From the NCBI GenBank assembly GCA_900755895.1, contig CAAEIG010000104.1, positions 94,069-158,068 on the forward strand: a stretch of 64,000 nt of DNA. The letters run 5' to 3'. Positions 32,384 through 44,061 of this stretch are shown in pieces. How positions within the stretch are numbered: the first letter of the stretch is position 1; each line of letters begins with the position of its first letter. This DNA is from Clostridia bacterium (GTDB lineage Bacteria > Bacillota > Clostridia > Oscillospirales > Acutalibacteraceae). The notes beneath the pieces were generated by a model that made no database searches, was not told the DNA's origin, and saw only the letters and a program-made list of their open reading frames with translations. The position numbers and the translations under genes were made by a program.

Positions 32384-34372
32384 TTATTCCTGCTCCTCGG
32401 ACTGAGCCTCGGTGGAGTACACAACCTCCTCAGCGGGAGACTGAGCGGCAGCCTCGTCCTCAGCAGCCTTCTGCTCGTCCAGCAGAGCGCGGATGGACAG
32501 GGACACACGATGGCGCTCGAAGTCGATGTCGGTGATCTTCACCTTCACCTCGTCGCCGATCTTCAGCACATCCTGGGGCTTCTCGATCCGATGATCCGCA
32601 ATCTGGGAGATGTGGATCAGGCCGTCAATGCCGGGGATCACGCTGGCGAAGGCGCCGAACTGGGTCATGCCCACGATCTTGGCGTCGCACACAGTGCCCA
32701 CGGGATACTCACGCTCCAGCTTGACCCAGGGGTTGTCCTCAGGACGCTTGTAGCCCAGAGAGATCTTGCCGTTCTCGCGGTCCAGACCCTTGACGTACAC
32801 GTCCACAGTGTCGCCCACCTTCAGCACTTCGCTGGGATGCTTGATGCGGTTCCAAGAGAGCTCGGAGATGTGCACCATGCCGTCCACGCCGCCCAGATCC
32901 ACAAAGGCGCCGAAGTTGGTCAGGGACTTGACCTTGCCGGTGAACTGCTGGCCCTCTTCCACCTGCTCCCAGAACTTCTCCTGGGCAGCCTTGCGCTCTT
33001 CCCGCAGGACGCTGCGGATGGAGCCCACAGCGCGGCGGCGCTGGCGGTTGACCTCGATGATGCGGAAGCGCACCTCGGTGTTCAGCAGAACGTTCAGGTC
33101 CTCACCGCGGGATGCGGTAGCCTGGGATGCGGGAACGAAGATCCGCATGGCCTTGTACAGCACGATGACGCCGCCCTTGACCACTTCGATGACCTTGCCC
33201 TCCAGGACCTCGTTGCTCTCCATAGCCTGGGTGATCTCGTCCCAGCCCTTCATAGCGTCCACACGGCGCTTGGAGAGCATGATGGTGCCTTCCTGGTCGT
33301 TGGTCTTCATGATGAGCAGATCCATCTCGTCGCCGATCTTGACCAAGTCCTCGGGCTTGGCGTTGGGATCGTTGGACAGCTCAGCGGCGGGGATGAAGCC
33401 AGCCTGCTTGCGGCCCACGTCCACATAGACCTCGGTGGGGGAGATCCCCACAACGACGCCGTGGACCTTCTCGTCTGTATTTAAGCTTTTGAGGGATTCC
33501 TCAAGCATCTCCTCAAAGTTTTGTTCGTTGTTTACTTCTGCCATGGTAGCAAGTACCTCCTTTATAATGCTTGCGGGCGTGGATGCCCCCGCTGTGATGC
33601 CAACGCTCAGCCCGGCCGAAAACACAGGCAGCTCGTCCGCCCTTTCGATGAGGTACGTCTCGCAGTATTCCGCGCAGATATCGCGCAGCTTTGCCGTGTT
33701 CGAACTGTCCCTGCCCCCCACCACGATCATCCTGTCGCAGCGCTGGGCAAGGGTTTTTGCTTCTTTCTGCCGTCTCGCAGTCGCATTACATATTGTAGCA
33801 AAAACTGCGCCATTTGTACATAGGTTTTTCAGACTTTCCCTGCATTTTTCCCATTCTCCGGTGTGAAAGGTAGTTTGGGCGGCCATTGTCAGGGGTTTTG
33901 TGGTCAATTCCGGATGGTTTTTCAGCAAAGTTACCAATTCTTCGCTGTTTTTCACCACATAATTCTCCCCTTTGCAGTGTCCCATGATGCCCTGCACTTC
34001 GGGATGATCCCGGTCGCCCGCCAACAGGAACACCCGGCCCTGCTCCCCAGCCTGGGCGGCTAGGTTGTGAATTTTTTTCACAAAAGGACATGTGGCATCC
34101 ACACAGGGGATCCCCAGCTGCTCAATGCGCTCCTCCACTTCTCGGGGCACACCGTGGGAGCGGATCACCAGGGTGCAGCCCTCCGGGGTCTCCGCAGGGT
34201 CCGTCACCGTCACCACGCCCCGGTCCGCCAGATCCCCAGTGACCTGGGGATTGTGAATAATGGCCCCCAGGGTGGCAGCCCGCTTGCCCTCCTCCAGCAG
34301 CTGATACACCGCGCTGACAGCCCGGTTGACGCCAAAGCAGAACCCGGCAGTCTCAGCCAATTCAACTCTCAT
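32384..34372 (-). CDS. ispH: Bifunctional HMBPP reductase (IspH)-ribosomal protein S1 fusion
   Basis: 662 residues. Residues 1-275 are a complete IspH with Fe-S cysteines C12 (GFCFGVNRA), C95 (DATCPFVKK) and C195 (ICNATARRQKE); it makes IPP and DMAPP from HMBPP, the last MEP-pathway step. Residues about 300-645 contain four S1 RNA-binding domains (for example GAFVDLGGVDGMVHISELSW) and an acidic tail. Such IspH-S1 fusions are known in Clostridia. ATG at 34372 overlaps the plsC 3' end by 11 bases. It links isoprenoid synthesis and translation in one chain; whether the chain is processed is not visible. Confidence 0.96.
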   Translation of the reverse strand: MRVELAETAGFCFGVNRAVSAVYQLLEEGKRAATLGAIIHNPQVTGDLADRGVVTVTDPAETPEGCTLVIRSHGVPREVEERIEQLGIPCVDATCPFVKKIHNLAAQAGEQGRVFLLAGDRDHPEVQGIMGHCKGENYVVKNSEELVTLLKNHPELTTKPLTMAAQTTFHTGEWEKCRESLKNLCTNGAVFATICNATARRQKEAKTLAQRCDRMIVVGGRDSSNTAKLRDICAEYCETYLIERADELPVFSAGLSVGITAGASTPASIIKEVLATMAEVNNEQNFEEMLEESLKSLNTDEKVHGVVVGISPTEVYVDVGRKQAGFIPAAELSNDPNAKPEDLVKIGDEMDLLIMKTNDQEGTIMLSKRRVDAMKGWDEITQAMESNEVLEGKVIEVVKGGVIVLYKAMRIFVPASQATASRGEDLNVLLNTEVRFRIIEVNRQRRRAVGSIRSVLREERKAAQEKFWEQVEEGQQFTGKVKSLTNFGAFVDLGGVDGMVHISELSWNRIKHPSEVLKVGDTVDVYVKGLDRENGKISLGYKRPEDNPWVKLEREYPVGTVCDAKIVGMTQFGAFASVIPGIDGLIHISQIADHRIEKPQDVLKIGDEVKVKITDIDFERHRVSLSIRALLDEQKAAEDEAAAQSPAEEVVYSTEAQSEEQE

Positions 34373-35141
34373 GAGATGCCTCCTGGGCAGCGGTGGGGGC
34401 CTTGGAATCCTCGGTCGCCTTGGTTACGGCGTCTGCGGGGACATTAGCCGGAGCCTTGGGCTTGGGAGGCTCCAGCTGAGAGGGCAGGCCCAGGGCCTTA
34501 CAGGACTCCTCCCGCAGGTCTGTAATCCTGGACATAATCAGCCGGCTGGCCCGGCGCAGCTGCATGCTGGAGTCGTCCTTGATGTCCAGCTCCTCGGCGG
34601 AAATGGGCTTGCCAAACCGGATCATGGTGGTTTTGAACATGCCCGGCTGCTTGCCGTCCCCTGCGGTGATGCACACCGGCACCACCGGAGCCTTGGTCTC
34701 ATAGGCCAGCAGAGCAGCTCCCGTCTTGGGCTTTAACAGCTTGCCGTCCTTGGAGCGGTGGCCCTCAATGAACACTCCCACCACGCCATTCTGCTTCAAA
34801 AGAGCGTAAGCATCCTCCAAAGCGTCGCTGCCGCCAGTGCCCCGCTTCACCGGGAACGCCCCCAGCTTGCGGAACAATCCCCCCAGGAACTTGTTCTGGA
34901 ACAGCTCCTCCTTAGCCATGTAGAACACCTGACGCTTTTGGCACAGACCCAGCAGCACCGGATCCCGCTTGGCCAGGTGATTGCTGCATAGCAGCACAGG
35001 GCCGTCCTTGGGCATATTCTCCGCGCCGATGACCTTCATGCGGAACACCAGGTGAAAATACCACCACAGGACAATCTGCCCCACCAGATAAATCGCAGTC
35101 TTCCTCTTTGGCGTCCGATCTCTCTCTTCCGTGACCTGCAA
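34362..35141 (-). CDS. plsC: 1-acyl-sn-glycerol-3-phosphate acyltransferase
   Basis: 259 residues. One membrane helix (about 16-34) and the acyltransferase motifs NH55-LAKR-D60 (HX4D) and IEGHRS (126-130), a variant of the usual FPEGTRS. It acylates lysophosphatidate to phosphatidate at the inner membrane face. The start is TTG at 35141, with AAGGAAGGGG about 10 bases upstream. The last 55 residues are a Pro/Ala/Lys-rich extension beyond the usual length. It lies between cmk and ispH-S1 and overlaps the latter. Confidence 0.92.
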   Translation of the reverse strand: MQVTEERDRTPKRKTAIYLVGQIVLWWYFHLVFRMKVIGAENMPKDGPVLLCSNHLAKRDPVLLGLCQKRQVFYMAKEELFQNKFLGGLFRKLGAFPVKRGTGGSDALEDAYALLKQNGVVGVFIEGHRSKDGKLLKPKTGAALLAYETKAPVVPVCITAGDGKQPGMFKTTMIRFGKPISAEELDIKDDSSMQLRRASRLIMSRITDLREESCKALGLPSQLEPPKPKAPANVPADAVTKATEDSKAPTAAQEASHES

Positions 35142-35183
35142 CTACGCCAACCCCTTCCTTATTCTAATTTTCGCGTCCTTTCC

Positions 35184-35846
35184 TCACAGACGCTGCCGCA
35201 CCAGCTCCACAAGCTGCTGGACGGATCCGTCAAAATCCAGCTCTGAGGTATCCAACAACACGGAATCCTCCGCCGGGCGCAGGGGAGCCGTCTCCCGGTG
35301 GGAGTCCTGATAATCCCGCTGCTGAATGTCCTTTAAGATCGCCTCATACTCCGCCGGCTGTCCAGCTTCTTCCAGCTGCGCCACCCGCCGCCGTGCCCGC
35401 TCCTCTGGGGAGGCGGTCAAAAACACCTTCAGCTGGGCGTTGGGCAGCACCACCGTACCGATGTCCCGGCCGTCCATCAGGACGTTGTTCTTCTGGGCCA
35501 GATCCCGCTGAAGCTGCAGCAGGTACCCCCGCACAGCCGGAATCGCCGCACAGGTCGACGTGGCCATGGACACCTCCGGGGTGCGAATCAGCCCGGTGAC
35601 ATCCTCACCGTTGAGGAGCATCTTCTGCCCCTGGTCCGTGTATTCCATCCCCACCTGGATCTCCGGCAGCAGGGCTTCCACACCGGCGGCATCATGGGGA
35701 TCCACCCCTTTCCGCAGCACGTACAGGGCAATGGTGCGGTAGATGGCCCCGGTATCCACATACACAAAGCCCAGCTCCTTAGCCGCGGCCTTGGCTACAC
35801 TGCTCTTTCCGGCCCCTGCGGGGCCATCAATGGCAACTGCAAACAT
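35184..35846 (-). CDS. cmk: Cytidylate kinase
   Basis: 220 residues. P-loop GPAGAGKS (8-15), DTGAIYR for CMP binding, and DGRDIGTVVLP in the NMP domain. It converts CMP and dCMP to diphosphates with ATP. ATG at 35846 follows AAAGGAG; the frame is open 73 codons upstream, but none of that is conserved. It heads the cmk-plsC-ispH-S1 run, an arrangement common in Clostridia. Confidence 0.96.
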   Translation of the reverse strand: MFAVAIDGPAGAGKSSVAKAAAKELGFVYVDTGAIYRTIALYVLRKGVDPHDAAGVEALLPEIQVGMEYTDQGQKMLLNGEDVTGLIRTPEVSMATSTCAAIPAVRGYLLQLQRDLAQKNNVLMDGRDIGTVVLPNAQLKVFLTASPEERARRRVAQLEEAGQPAEYEAILKDIQQRDYQDSHRETAPLRPAEDSVLLDTSELDFDGSVQQLVELVRQRL

Positions 35847-35961
35847 ACATTCCGACTCCTTTCGCTCTGGCTCCTTTTGTTTGCGGATAAGCTCTCCACG
35901 GCTGCCGCAAACCTGGAATATGAATACGTGGTCCCTTGGTAAAACTTGCGGGGCCTCCCTC

Positions 35962-37194
35962 TCAGGATTCCCCAGCGTGGCTGCCGGCACACCGTCCCGT
36001 TGCAAAGGCGATCTGCAGATTATAGCCCCCGGTGTAGGCGTCGGCGTCCAGGATCTCCCCGGCAAAGTACAGCCCGCCCACCAGCTTGGACTCCATGGTC
36101 TTGGGACTGACCTCTTTCAGGCTCACCCCGCCGCTGGTGACAATGGCCTCGGCGATGGGCCGGAACCCTTGGATCTCCACGGAAAAGTCCTTCAGCAGCT
36201 CCAACAGCCGCCGGCGCTGCTCCTTGGTGACCGAGTGGCACCGGGTCTCCCCGGGGATGCCGCTGCGTTCCACCACCACGGGAATCAGCTTCTGAGGCAA
36301 CAGCTCTTCCAGAGAATTGGCAAAAAACTTGTTTTTATGCGCTTCCAGCTCCCGCAGCAGCCGGGCATCCAGCTGGGCTTCGGTGAGAGCGGGCTTCAAG
36401 TCAATATGAACCGTGTACTTTCCAGGCTCCATGGGATGGAGGTGCGCCGAGGCGCTGAGAATTGTGGGGCCGCTCAGTCCAAAATGGGTGAACAACAGCT
36501 CGCCAAAATCCTGGTACACCGGCTTTTTCTTCCCCTTGGCAATCACCTGAACACCGCAGTTGCGCAGGGACAGCCCCATCAGCCGGGAACACCACTCCCC
36601 CTGTTCCACCAGGGGGACCAAGGACGGCGTGGGCGTCACCACACTGTGACCCAAGGCCCGGGCCAGCTGGTAGCCGTCCCCGTTGGAGCCAGTGCCCGGA
36701 TAGGAGGCTCCTCCGCAGCAGAGGATTACACTGCGTCCCTGGTAGGTTCCGGCCTCGGTTGTAACCCCCACGGCACGGCCCTCCTCAACCAGGACCTCCT
36801 TCACCGCCTCCCGGACCACTGTGGCCCCCTGGGCCCAGCGCTCCAGAGCGTCAGCGATGTCATGGGCGCTGTCGGACACCGGGAACACCCGGCGGCCCCG
36901 CTCCGTCTTCAAGGGGACGCCCAGGCCCTCAAAAAAGGCCATGGTGTCCTGGGGAGTGAAGGCGGACAGGGCCCCATAGAGAAACCGGCCCCCTCGGGGA
37001 CAGGCTGCCACCGCCTCCTCCACCGAGCAGTTGTTGGTCACATTGCACCGGCCTTTACCGGTGATGCGCACTTTTCTGCCCAACTGGCGGTTCTTATCAA
37101 ACAGGCACACGGAGAGACCTCTCTCCAGAGCGGCGCCAGCGGCCATTAAGCCGGAGGCGCCAGCGCCCACAATTAAAACGTCATAGCTTTTCAA
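35962..37194 (-). CDS. NAD(P)/FAD-dependent oxidoreductase, BaiN/HI0933-like
   Basis: 410 residues. FAD-binding VGAGASGLMAAGAALERG (9-26), GRKVRITGKGRCNVTNNC (about 44-61), and the C-terminal TSGGVSLKEVSPKTMESK...GLYFAGEILDADAYTGGYNLQ. These mark the HI0933/BaiN family of flavoproteins. BaiN reduces bile-acid intermediates in some gut Clostridia, but most family members are uncharacterised, so no substrate is claimed. The start is TTG at 37194, 3 bases after the RpiR stop, with a weak ribosome site; coupling to RpiR translation is likely. Confidence 0.88.
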   Translation of the reverse strand: MKSYDVLIVGAGASGLMAAGAALERGLSVCLFDKNRQLGRKVRITGKGRCNVTNNCSVEEAVAACPRGGRFLYGALSAFTPQDTMAFFEGLGVPLKTERGRRVFPVSDSAHDIADALERWAQGATVVREAVKEVLVEEGRAVGVTTEAGTYQGRSVILCCGGASYPGTGSNGDGYQLARALGHSVVTPTPSLVPLVEQGEWCSRLMGLSLRNCGVQVIAKGKKKPVYQDFGELLFTHFGLSGPTILSASAHLHPMEPGKYTVHIDLKPALTEAQLDARLLRELEAHKNKFFANSLEELLPQKLIPVVVERSGIPGETRCHSVTKEQRRRLLELLKDFSVEIQGFRPIAEAIVTSGGVSLKEVSPKTMESKLVGGLYFAGEILDADAYTGGYNLQIAFATGRCAGSHAGES

Positions 37195-37197
37195 AAC

Positions 37198-38070
37198 TCA
37201 GCTGCCCTTCTCGTCCACTTTTTCGTAGACGCCGTATTCGTCCCAAATGCCCTCGATCTTCCGCAGGGTATCCGCCACCTGGTCCTTCTTGCGGATGGCC
37301 ACGGTGACGATCAAGGCGTTGATCAAGCTCAGGGGGCCCACCAGGGAATCCACAAAGGACACCATATCGCTGCGAGCCAGCAGCACATGGGAAGCATACT
37401 GGGCCAAGGGCGACAGGGGACTGTCTGTAATGGCCACCGTGGTGGCCTTCTGGGAGGAGGCGTACTTCATGGTTTTGACGGCCTTCTTGGAGTAACGGGG
37501 GAAACTGATGGCAATGACCGCATCCCCTTCTCCAACGTGGACCATCTGCTGCAAGATGGTGGACTCGCTAGTGACCTCCACCAAGTGCACTGTTTCGAAG
37601 ACAAGGCGCAAATAGTGAGCCATAAAGGTGGCCAGTGCCAAGGAGCTGCCCGCTCCCAGCACATAGACGGCTTTTGCCCCCACCAAGGCCTCCACGGCCT
37701 GGTAAAAGGCGTCGTGATCTATGTTCTCCTTGGTACGCTTTAAGATGTCGATATCCTGATCCAGAACCTCATCCAGCAGCTCGTCCGGTGTAAAATTCTG
37801 AGACGTGCGCTCCAACCGCTGAACACTGGTCATCTTGCTGCGGATCATCTCCTGCATGGCCTGCTGCAGCGCAGGATACCCTGAGTAGCCGATCTCCGTG
37901 GCAAAACGCACCACGGTGCTCTCGCTGACGCCCACTGTCTGGCCCAAGCGGGAGGCTGTCATGAAGGCGACTTGGTCGGAATGTTCCTCAATGTACCGGG
38001 CGATCATCCGCTGGCCCTTGGAAAAACCTGCGCTGTGCTGACGAATACGCTCGGAAAGCTGGCTGTTCAT
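37198..38070 (-). CDS. MurR/RpiR family transcriptional regulator
   Basis: 290 residues. The N-terminal helix-turn-helix (about 1-77; SRLGQTVGVSESTVVRFATEIG) and a SIS sugar-phosphate domain (about 110-240; YVLGAGSSLALATFMAHYL, VIAISFPRYSKKAVKTM) are clear. Family members sense amino-sugar or other phosphosugars and control nearby catabolic genes. Here the only co-directional partner is the flavoprotein, so its target is unclear. ATG at 38070 follows GAAGAGAGG, and a promoter lies 47 bases upstream. Confidence 0.92.
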   Translation of the reverse strand: MNSQLSERIRQHSAGFSKGQRMIARYIEEHSDQVAFMTASRLGQTVGVSESTVVRFATEIGYSGYPALQQAMQEMIRSKMTSVQRLERTSQNFTPDELLDEVLDQDIDILKRTKENIDHDAFYQAVEALVGAKAVYVLGAGSSLALATFMAHYLRLVFETVHLVEVTSESTILQQMVHVGEGDAVIAISFPRYSKKAVKTMKYASSQKATTVAITDSPLSPLAQYASHVLLARSDMVSFVDSLVGPLSLINALIVTVAIRKKDQVADTLRKIEGIWDEYGVYEKVDEKGS

Positions 38071-38116
38071 GTCCTCTCTTCCTTTCTCTACCCACTCACG
38101 TTTCTGTAGCCCATTC

Positions 38117-38145
38117 ATTTTACGGCTTTCTCCTGCAAAAAGCAA
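38117..38145 (-). promoter_or_regulatory. Promoter of the RpiR gene
   Basis: On the minus strand TTGCTT (38145-38140), a 17-base spacer and TAAAAT (38122-38117), about 47 bases before the ATG at 38070. Confidence 0.55.
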
Positions 38146-38220
38146 GGGAAAAACCCTGACTTTGCGGGACTAAGAACAAATTTTGCAAGATTTTTTGATT
38201 TTTCATGCAAAAACGCGGGC

Positions 38221-38247
38221 ACAAAAAAGGGCAGGCCGAAGCCTGCC
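38221..38247 (-). terminator. Terminator with UUCG tetraloop
   Basis: On the minus strand GGCAGGC-TTCG-GCCTGCC is followed by CTTTTTTG. It starts 3 bases after the stop of the membrane protein gene. Confidence 0.9.
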
Positions 38248-38249
38248 GG

Positions 38250-38789
38250 TCACCTGCCCCGCAGCAGCTTCCCCAACCGGGGATGCAGCCTGTGGAGGTA
38301 CTGCACAATCAGACCCTCCAGGGCAAGGTCATAGACCACAAACACCACATTCGCCAGCACCAGCAGCAGCACCGGTCCTATGGGGCCTAAAATTCCAAAG
38401 CTTTCAAAGGGAATCCCCAACACGTACACAGACAGCAGGGCCTCACCCACAGCAGCAACATTGAACAGCCCTAACTTGGCCACATACCGCAGCACCCGGT
38501 TCCGAATCCGCCCCAACACTGCAAACAGCGCCGGATAATAGCCGAAAAACAGGGCATAGATCAAAAAGGCCTCCCGGTCCGGCACCAGAAATACCCCCAG
38601 CACTGCGGTCACCCCATACACGCCAAACCCCCAGGACAGTCCTGCCTCCACCACCACGGGGATGAGCAGACATCCGGCCAGGGCAGGCAGGGCGATGGTG
38701 GCCATGGGCGCCACACCGGTCAAGAACAGCACCACAATGGAGAGGGCAGCCATCACCCCGGCAAAGGCCAGCTTCATGGAATTTTTCAC
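38250..38789 (-). CDS. Multi-pass membrane protein of unknown function
   Basis: 179 residues, five or six helices. It starts MKNSMKLAFAGVMAALSIVVLF from GTG 38789, 9 bases after AAAGGAG. An ATG four codons later (38777) is possible but spaced poorly. The N-terminal pattern KLAFAGVMAALS and the size recall ECF-type substrate-binding subunits or DUF2232-like proteins. Nothing in the neighbourhood (J-protein upstream, RpiR downstream) defines a substrate. Confidence 0.7.
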   Translation of the reverse strand: MKNSMKLAFAGVMAALSIVVLFLTGVAPMATIALPALAGCLLIPVVVEAGLSWGFGVYGVTAVLGVFLVPDREAFLIYALFFGYYPALFAVLGRIRNRVLRYVAKLGLFNVAAVGEALLSVYVLGIPFESFGILGPIGPVLLLVLANVVFVVYDLALEGLIVQYLHRLHPRLGKLLRGR

Positions 38790-38823
38790 GGAAAAACGCT
38801 CCTTTCCCGACACAGAGCAGCGC

Positions 38824-39450
38824 TCAGCAGCAGGAGATCAAATCGCCGCCCATGCACTCACAGCAACAGTCGGCACAAATGAGGGAGGAACACATATCGC
38901 AGGAGTTGCAGCCTCCCGCATTCATATTGGTATTCGGACGATAACCCCCATAGACCCCGCTGCCCTGGTTCATGGCCTGATTCAGGGCGGCGCTGTACTC
39001 CGGATTGCCCGGGTCCATCTGACAGGCTCGGGAGAAGTGATCCTTGGCCTCCTCCAGCCAGCCCCGGCGGTAAAGCACAGAGCCCTTGAGGAAGTACCAC
39101 TCGGCGTTGCGCCGTTCCGGGGGCACACCGTTTAAAATCTGCTCGGCGTCGGCAATGCGGCCGGACATAATCAAGCTGCGCACATCGCTGAATCCGGAGC
39201 TGCTGTTCTGCCCCACATTATTGTAGCTGTAGGCCCCCTGATACCCTCGGTTCCCCCCAGCCTTCCGCTGGGCGGTGATGGCATCATAGGCCTCGTTGAT
39301 CTCCTTCATCTTCTCGTCAGCCAGATCCTTCAAGGGGCTGTCGGCGTACTGGTCAGGATGGTATTTCTTCGCCAGCTTGCGGTAGGCGTCCTTCACTTCC
39401 TCATCCGTGGCGGAAGGGGATACTCCCAGGACTTTATACGGGTCTTGCAT
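38824..39450 (-). CDS. J-domain protein with cysteine-rich C-terminus
   Basis: 208 residues. J domain at 1-70 with HPD at 31-33, so it can stimulate an Hsp70 ATPase. A TPR-like helical segment follows (about 115-165), then a tail with eleven cysteines in about 30 residues (CNSCDMCSSLICADCCCECM ... CC). It lacks the DnaJ Gly/Phe and zinc-finger domains and so is not DnaJ itself. The tail could bind metal or be lipid-modified. ATG at 39450 follows AAAAGGAG. It lies 73 bases after a DUF5685 gene that is also Cys-rich. Confidence 0.85.
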   Translation of the reverse strand: MQDPYKVLGVSPSATDEEVKDAYRKLAKKYHPDQYADSPLKDLADEKMKEINEAYDAITAQRKAGGNRGYQGAYSYNNVGQNSSSGFSDVRSLIMSGRIADAEQILNGVPPERRNAEWYFLKGSVLYRRGWLEEAKDHFSRACQMDPGNPEYSAALNQAMNQGSGVYGGYRPNTNMNAGGCNSCDMCSSLICADCCCECMGGDLISCC

Positions 39451-39523
39451 ACTCTGTCTCCTTTTTATGGCCCGCCCACAGCAGGCCTTATTGCCAAATA
39501 AAACACCGGGACCTTTTTCGGGG

Positions 39524-40438
39524 TCAGGGCAGATCCTCCGGCTCGGGCCGGCCCTTGCGCTTCTCTCGGATGTGCAGGAACAGGATCTCCCGCTGGATCT
39601 CCGGCAAGCCCTTTTCCACCACATTCTCCAGCACCGGCCTGAAATTCTCCAGGTCGATCAGCTGAAAGGCCAGCAGCATCTGGGCCGCTGTGGCGTTGAG
39701 CGCCTGATTCATGGCCAGGTCCGCCTCATTGCGCTCCTCCGGGGTCAGCTCCTGCTTTCCCGAAAGCCCCAGCCTGGGAATGAAGGGATTGAACCCGCCC
39801 TCTTTCAGGTCCTTGGGCAGGTCGTCGGCAGCGTCCATCAAATAGACCCACCGCCCCAGAAAATAGCCAAACCGCTCCAACGCAGCTCCTTGCAGGGGAT
39901 CGCAGGACAATTCCTGAAACAGCGCCGCCAACAGGTTTCCCGTAGGTTCGGCACAGGCGTCCACCCCGCCGCCGGAGGTCTCCGCCTCCCGCTGGCTCTC
40001 CATGGCCTTTTGGGCCTCCTGGGCTAAAAAGGGGAAATCCTTGGCCGCTTTGGCCGCCTTTCGGGACACCAGCGGCAACAGCAGCCGGCTCCCCAAAGAT
40101 TTGAAAAAGCCGTCGTCCGCTACATCGTCCCGCAGCTTGTGATAGGTCAGCAGCACCGAGAGAGCTGCCGCCCTGTGATAGGCTTCCCCGTCGCTGCAGA
40201 GAAAATCACACTTTTTCAGGGGATTCATCACACAGCGGCCGTGGTGCAGCGTCAGCTTGGACGTTTTCACGGACAGGCAAAGCAGGGCATAAAAGGTGCA
40301 GTCATAACTGAGGGTGAAGGAGGAAAGCCTGCCGTAATGCTCCTTTAACGCCCGGCACAGCTGGCAATAGACCGCCTTGTACTGGTCATACTGACGCACC
40401 AGCAGCTCCGATTTAAAGGGCCGCACATAGCCGAACAT
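39524..40438 (-). CDS. DUF5685 family protein
   Basis: 304 residues, mostly helical. The start MFGYVRPFKSELLVRQYDQYK and the cysteines C25, C28, C47, C54, C69, C77 and C81 match DUF5685 as I remember it. Two acidic motifs, RDDVADD (103-109) and DAADDLPKD (202-210), sit about 100 residues apart in helices, reminiscent of the paired Asp motifs of isoprenoid synthases. That similarity is by eye and unproven. ATG at 40438. It is next to a J-protein, so a chaperone-client relation or shared metal handling is possible. Confidence 0.75.
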   Translation of the reverse strand: MFGYVRPFKSELLVRQYDQYKAVYCQLCRALKEHYGRLSSFTLSYDCTFYALLCLSVKTSKLTLHHGRCVMNPLKKCDFLCSDGEAYHRAAALSVLLTYHKLRDDVADDGFFKSLGSRLLLPLVSRKAAKAAKDFPFLAQEAQKAMESQREAETSGGGVDACAEPTGNLLAALFQELSCDPLQGAALERFGYFLGRWVYLMDAADDLPKDLKEGGFNPFIPRLGLSGKQELTPEERNEADLAMNQALNATAAQMLLAFQLIDLENFRPVLENVVEKGLPEIQREILFLHIREKRKGRPEPEDLP

Positions 40439-40616
40439 CCGCTCATCCTCACCTCAAATCCACAGAAAAACTGCATTGTAAAAAACTGCGTTTTCAGCCT
40501 TTTGCGGAATTATTGTATCCCATTCCCGTAAAGAGGTGTTGAACACATTGTAAATAATTATAGTAGAAGCCCTGGAAAAACGCAAGAAAAACCGGGGATG
40601 CGGGCAGGTAAAATGA

Positions 40617-40645
40617 AAAAAGGGAGGCAGAAACCTCCCTTTTTG
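40617..40645 (-). terminator. Terminator of the lipoprotein gene
   Basis: AAAAGGGAGG and CCTCCCTTTT enclose a 6-base loop. It lies 15 bases after the stop at 40660 on the minus strand. The rest of 40439-40659 is A+T-rich and probably promoter sequence for DUF5685. Confidence 0.85.
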
Positions 40646-40659
40646 TTCCACAAAAAAAC

Positions 40660-41142
40660 TCATCCGATCCCGGAAAAGGCGTAGCTTGCGCTGCCGCCCC
40701 AACCTTCGATATGGTTCCACCGGGCAGTGACCTCATAGATCCAACCGCCTTCCTTCAGCTGAAACCCCTTCCCCTCCCAGGGAACCTCTGTGCTCTGGGC
40801 GGAAACATTTCCCAGCTGGCTTTCCGGCCAACAGCGCACGGCCACACTGTCCGGCTGGGAAGAGACCTCCCACGAAAGCGTCATGCCTCCCTCCCCAGTA
40901 AGCTGGGGAAGTTCCCCATCCTGATCCAGGGGATGCATGCAGTCGGCAATTTTCTCCATGGTCTGACCGTTTTGCAGGGAGATGCTCCAAATGTAGGCGC
41001 CCGCTTCCAGATTCAAACCGGCCTCTCCACAGCAGACCTTCAGATTGGGTGGGTTTTCCACTGCACCCATTACGGGCCTTTCACAACCTGTCAACACTCC
41101 CAGCCACAGCACACTGATTAGCAACAACACCACTTTCCTCAT
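40660..41142 (-). CDS. Putative lipoprotein of unknown function
   Basis: 160 residues. MRKVVLLLISVLWLGVLTGC gives a signal with lipobox Cys20. The mature part is beta-rich, with further cysteines and several tryptophans (AYIWSISLQNG, GGWIYEVTARWNH), as in small immunoglobulin-like or bacterial surface domains. ATG at 41142 follows GGAGGAAAC. It sits alone between uvrA and DUF5685, downstream of uvrA by 61 bases. No family recognised. Confidence 0.75.
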   Translation of the reverse strand: MRKVVLLLISVLWLGVLTGCERPVMGAVENPPNLKVCCGEAGLNLEAGAYIWSISLQNGQTMEKIADCMHPLDQDGELPQLTGEGGMTLSWEVSSQPDSVAVRCWPESQLGNVSAQSTEVPWEGKGFQLKEGGWIYEVTARWNHIEGWGGSASYAFSGIG

Positions 41143-41203
41143 GGCAGTTTCCTCCCTGTTCTACACAAAACCGTGTGCGCTCCATTTTATGCTGAGTTTT
41201 CGT

Positions 41204-44029
<2,826 letters not shown>

Positions 44030-44061
44030 GCCAAATACCTTCCCATCTTCCAAATTCGTCG

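Noticed and set aside
38071..38249. Possible extra gene upstream of the RpiR regulator
   Set aside because: The stretch holds a promoter and a terminator with A+T-rich sequence between; no open frame has a ribosome site.
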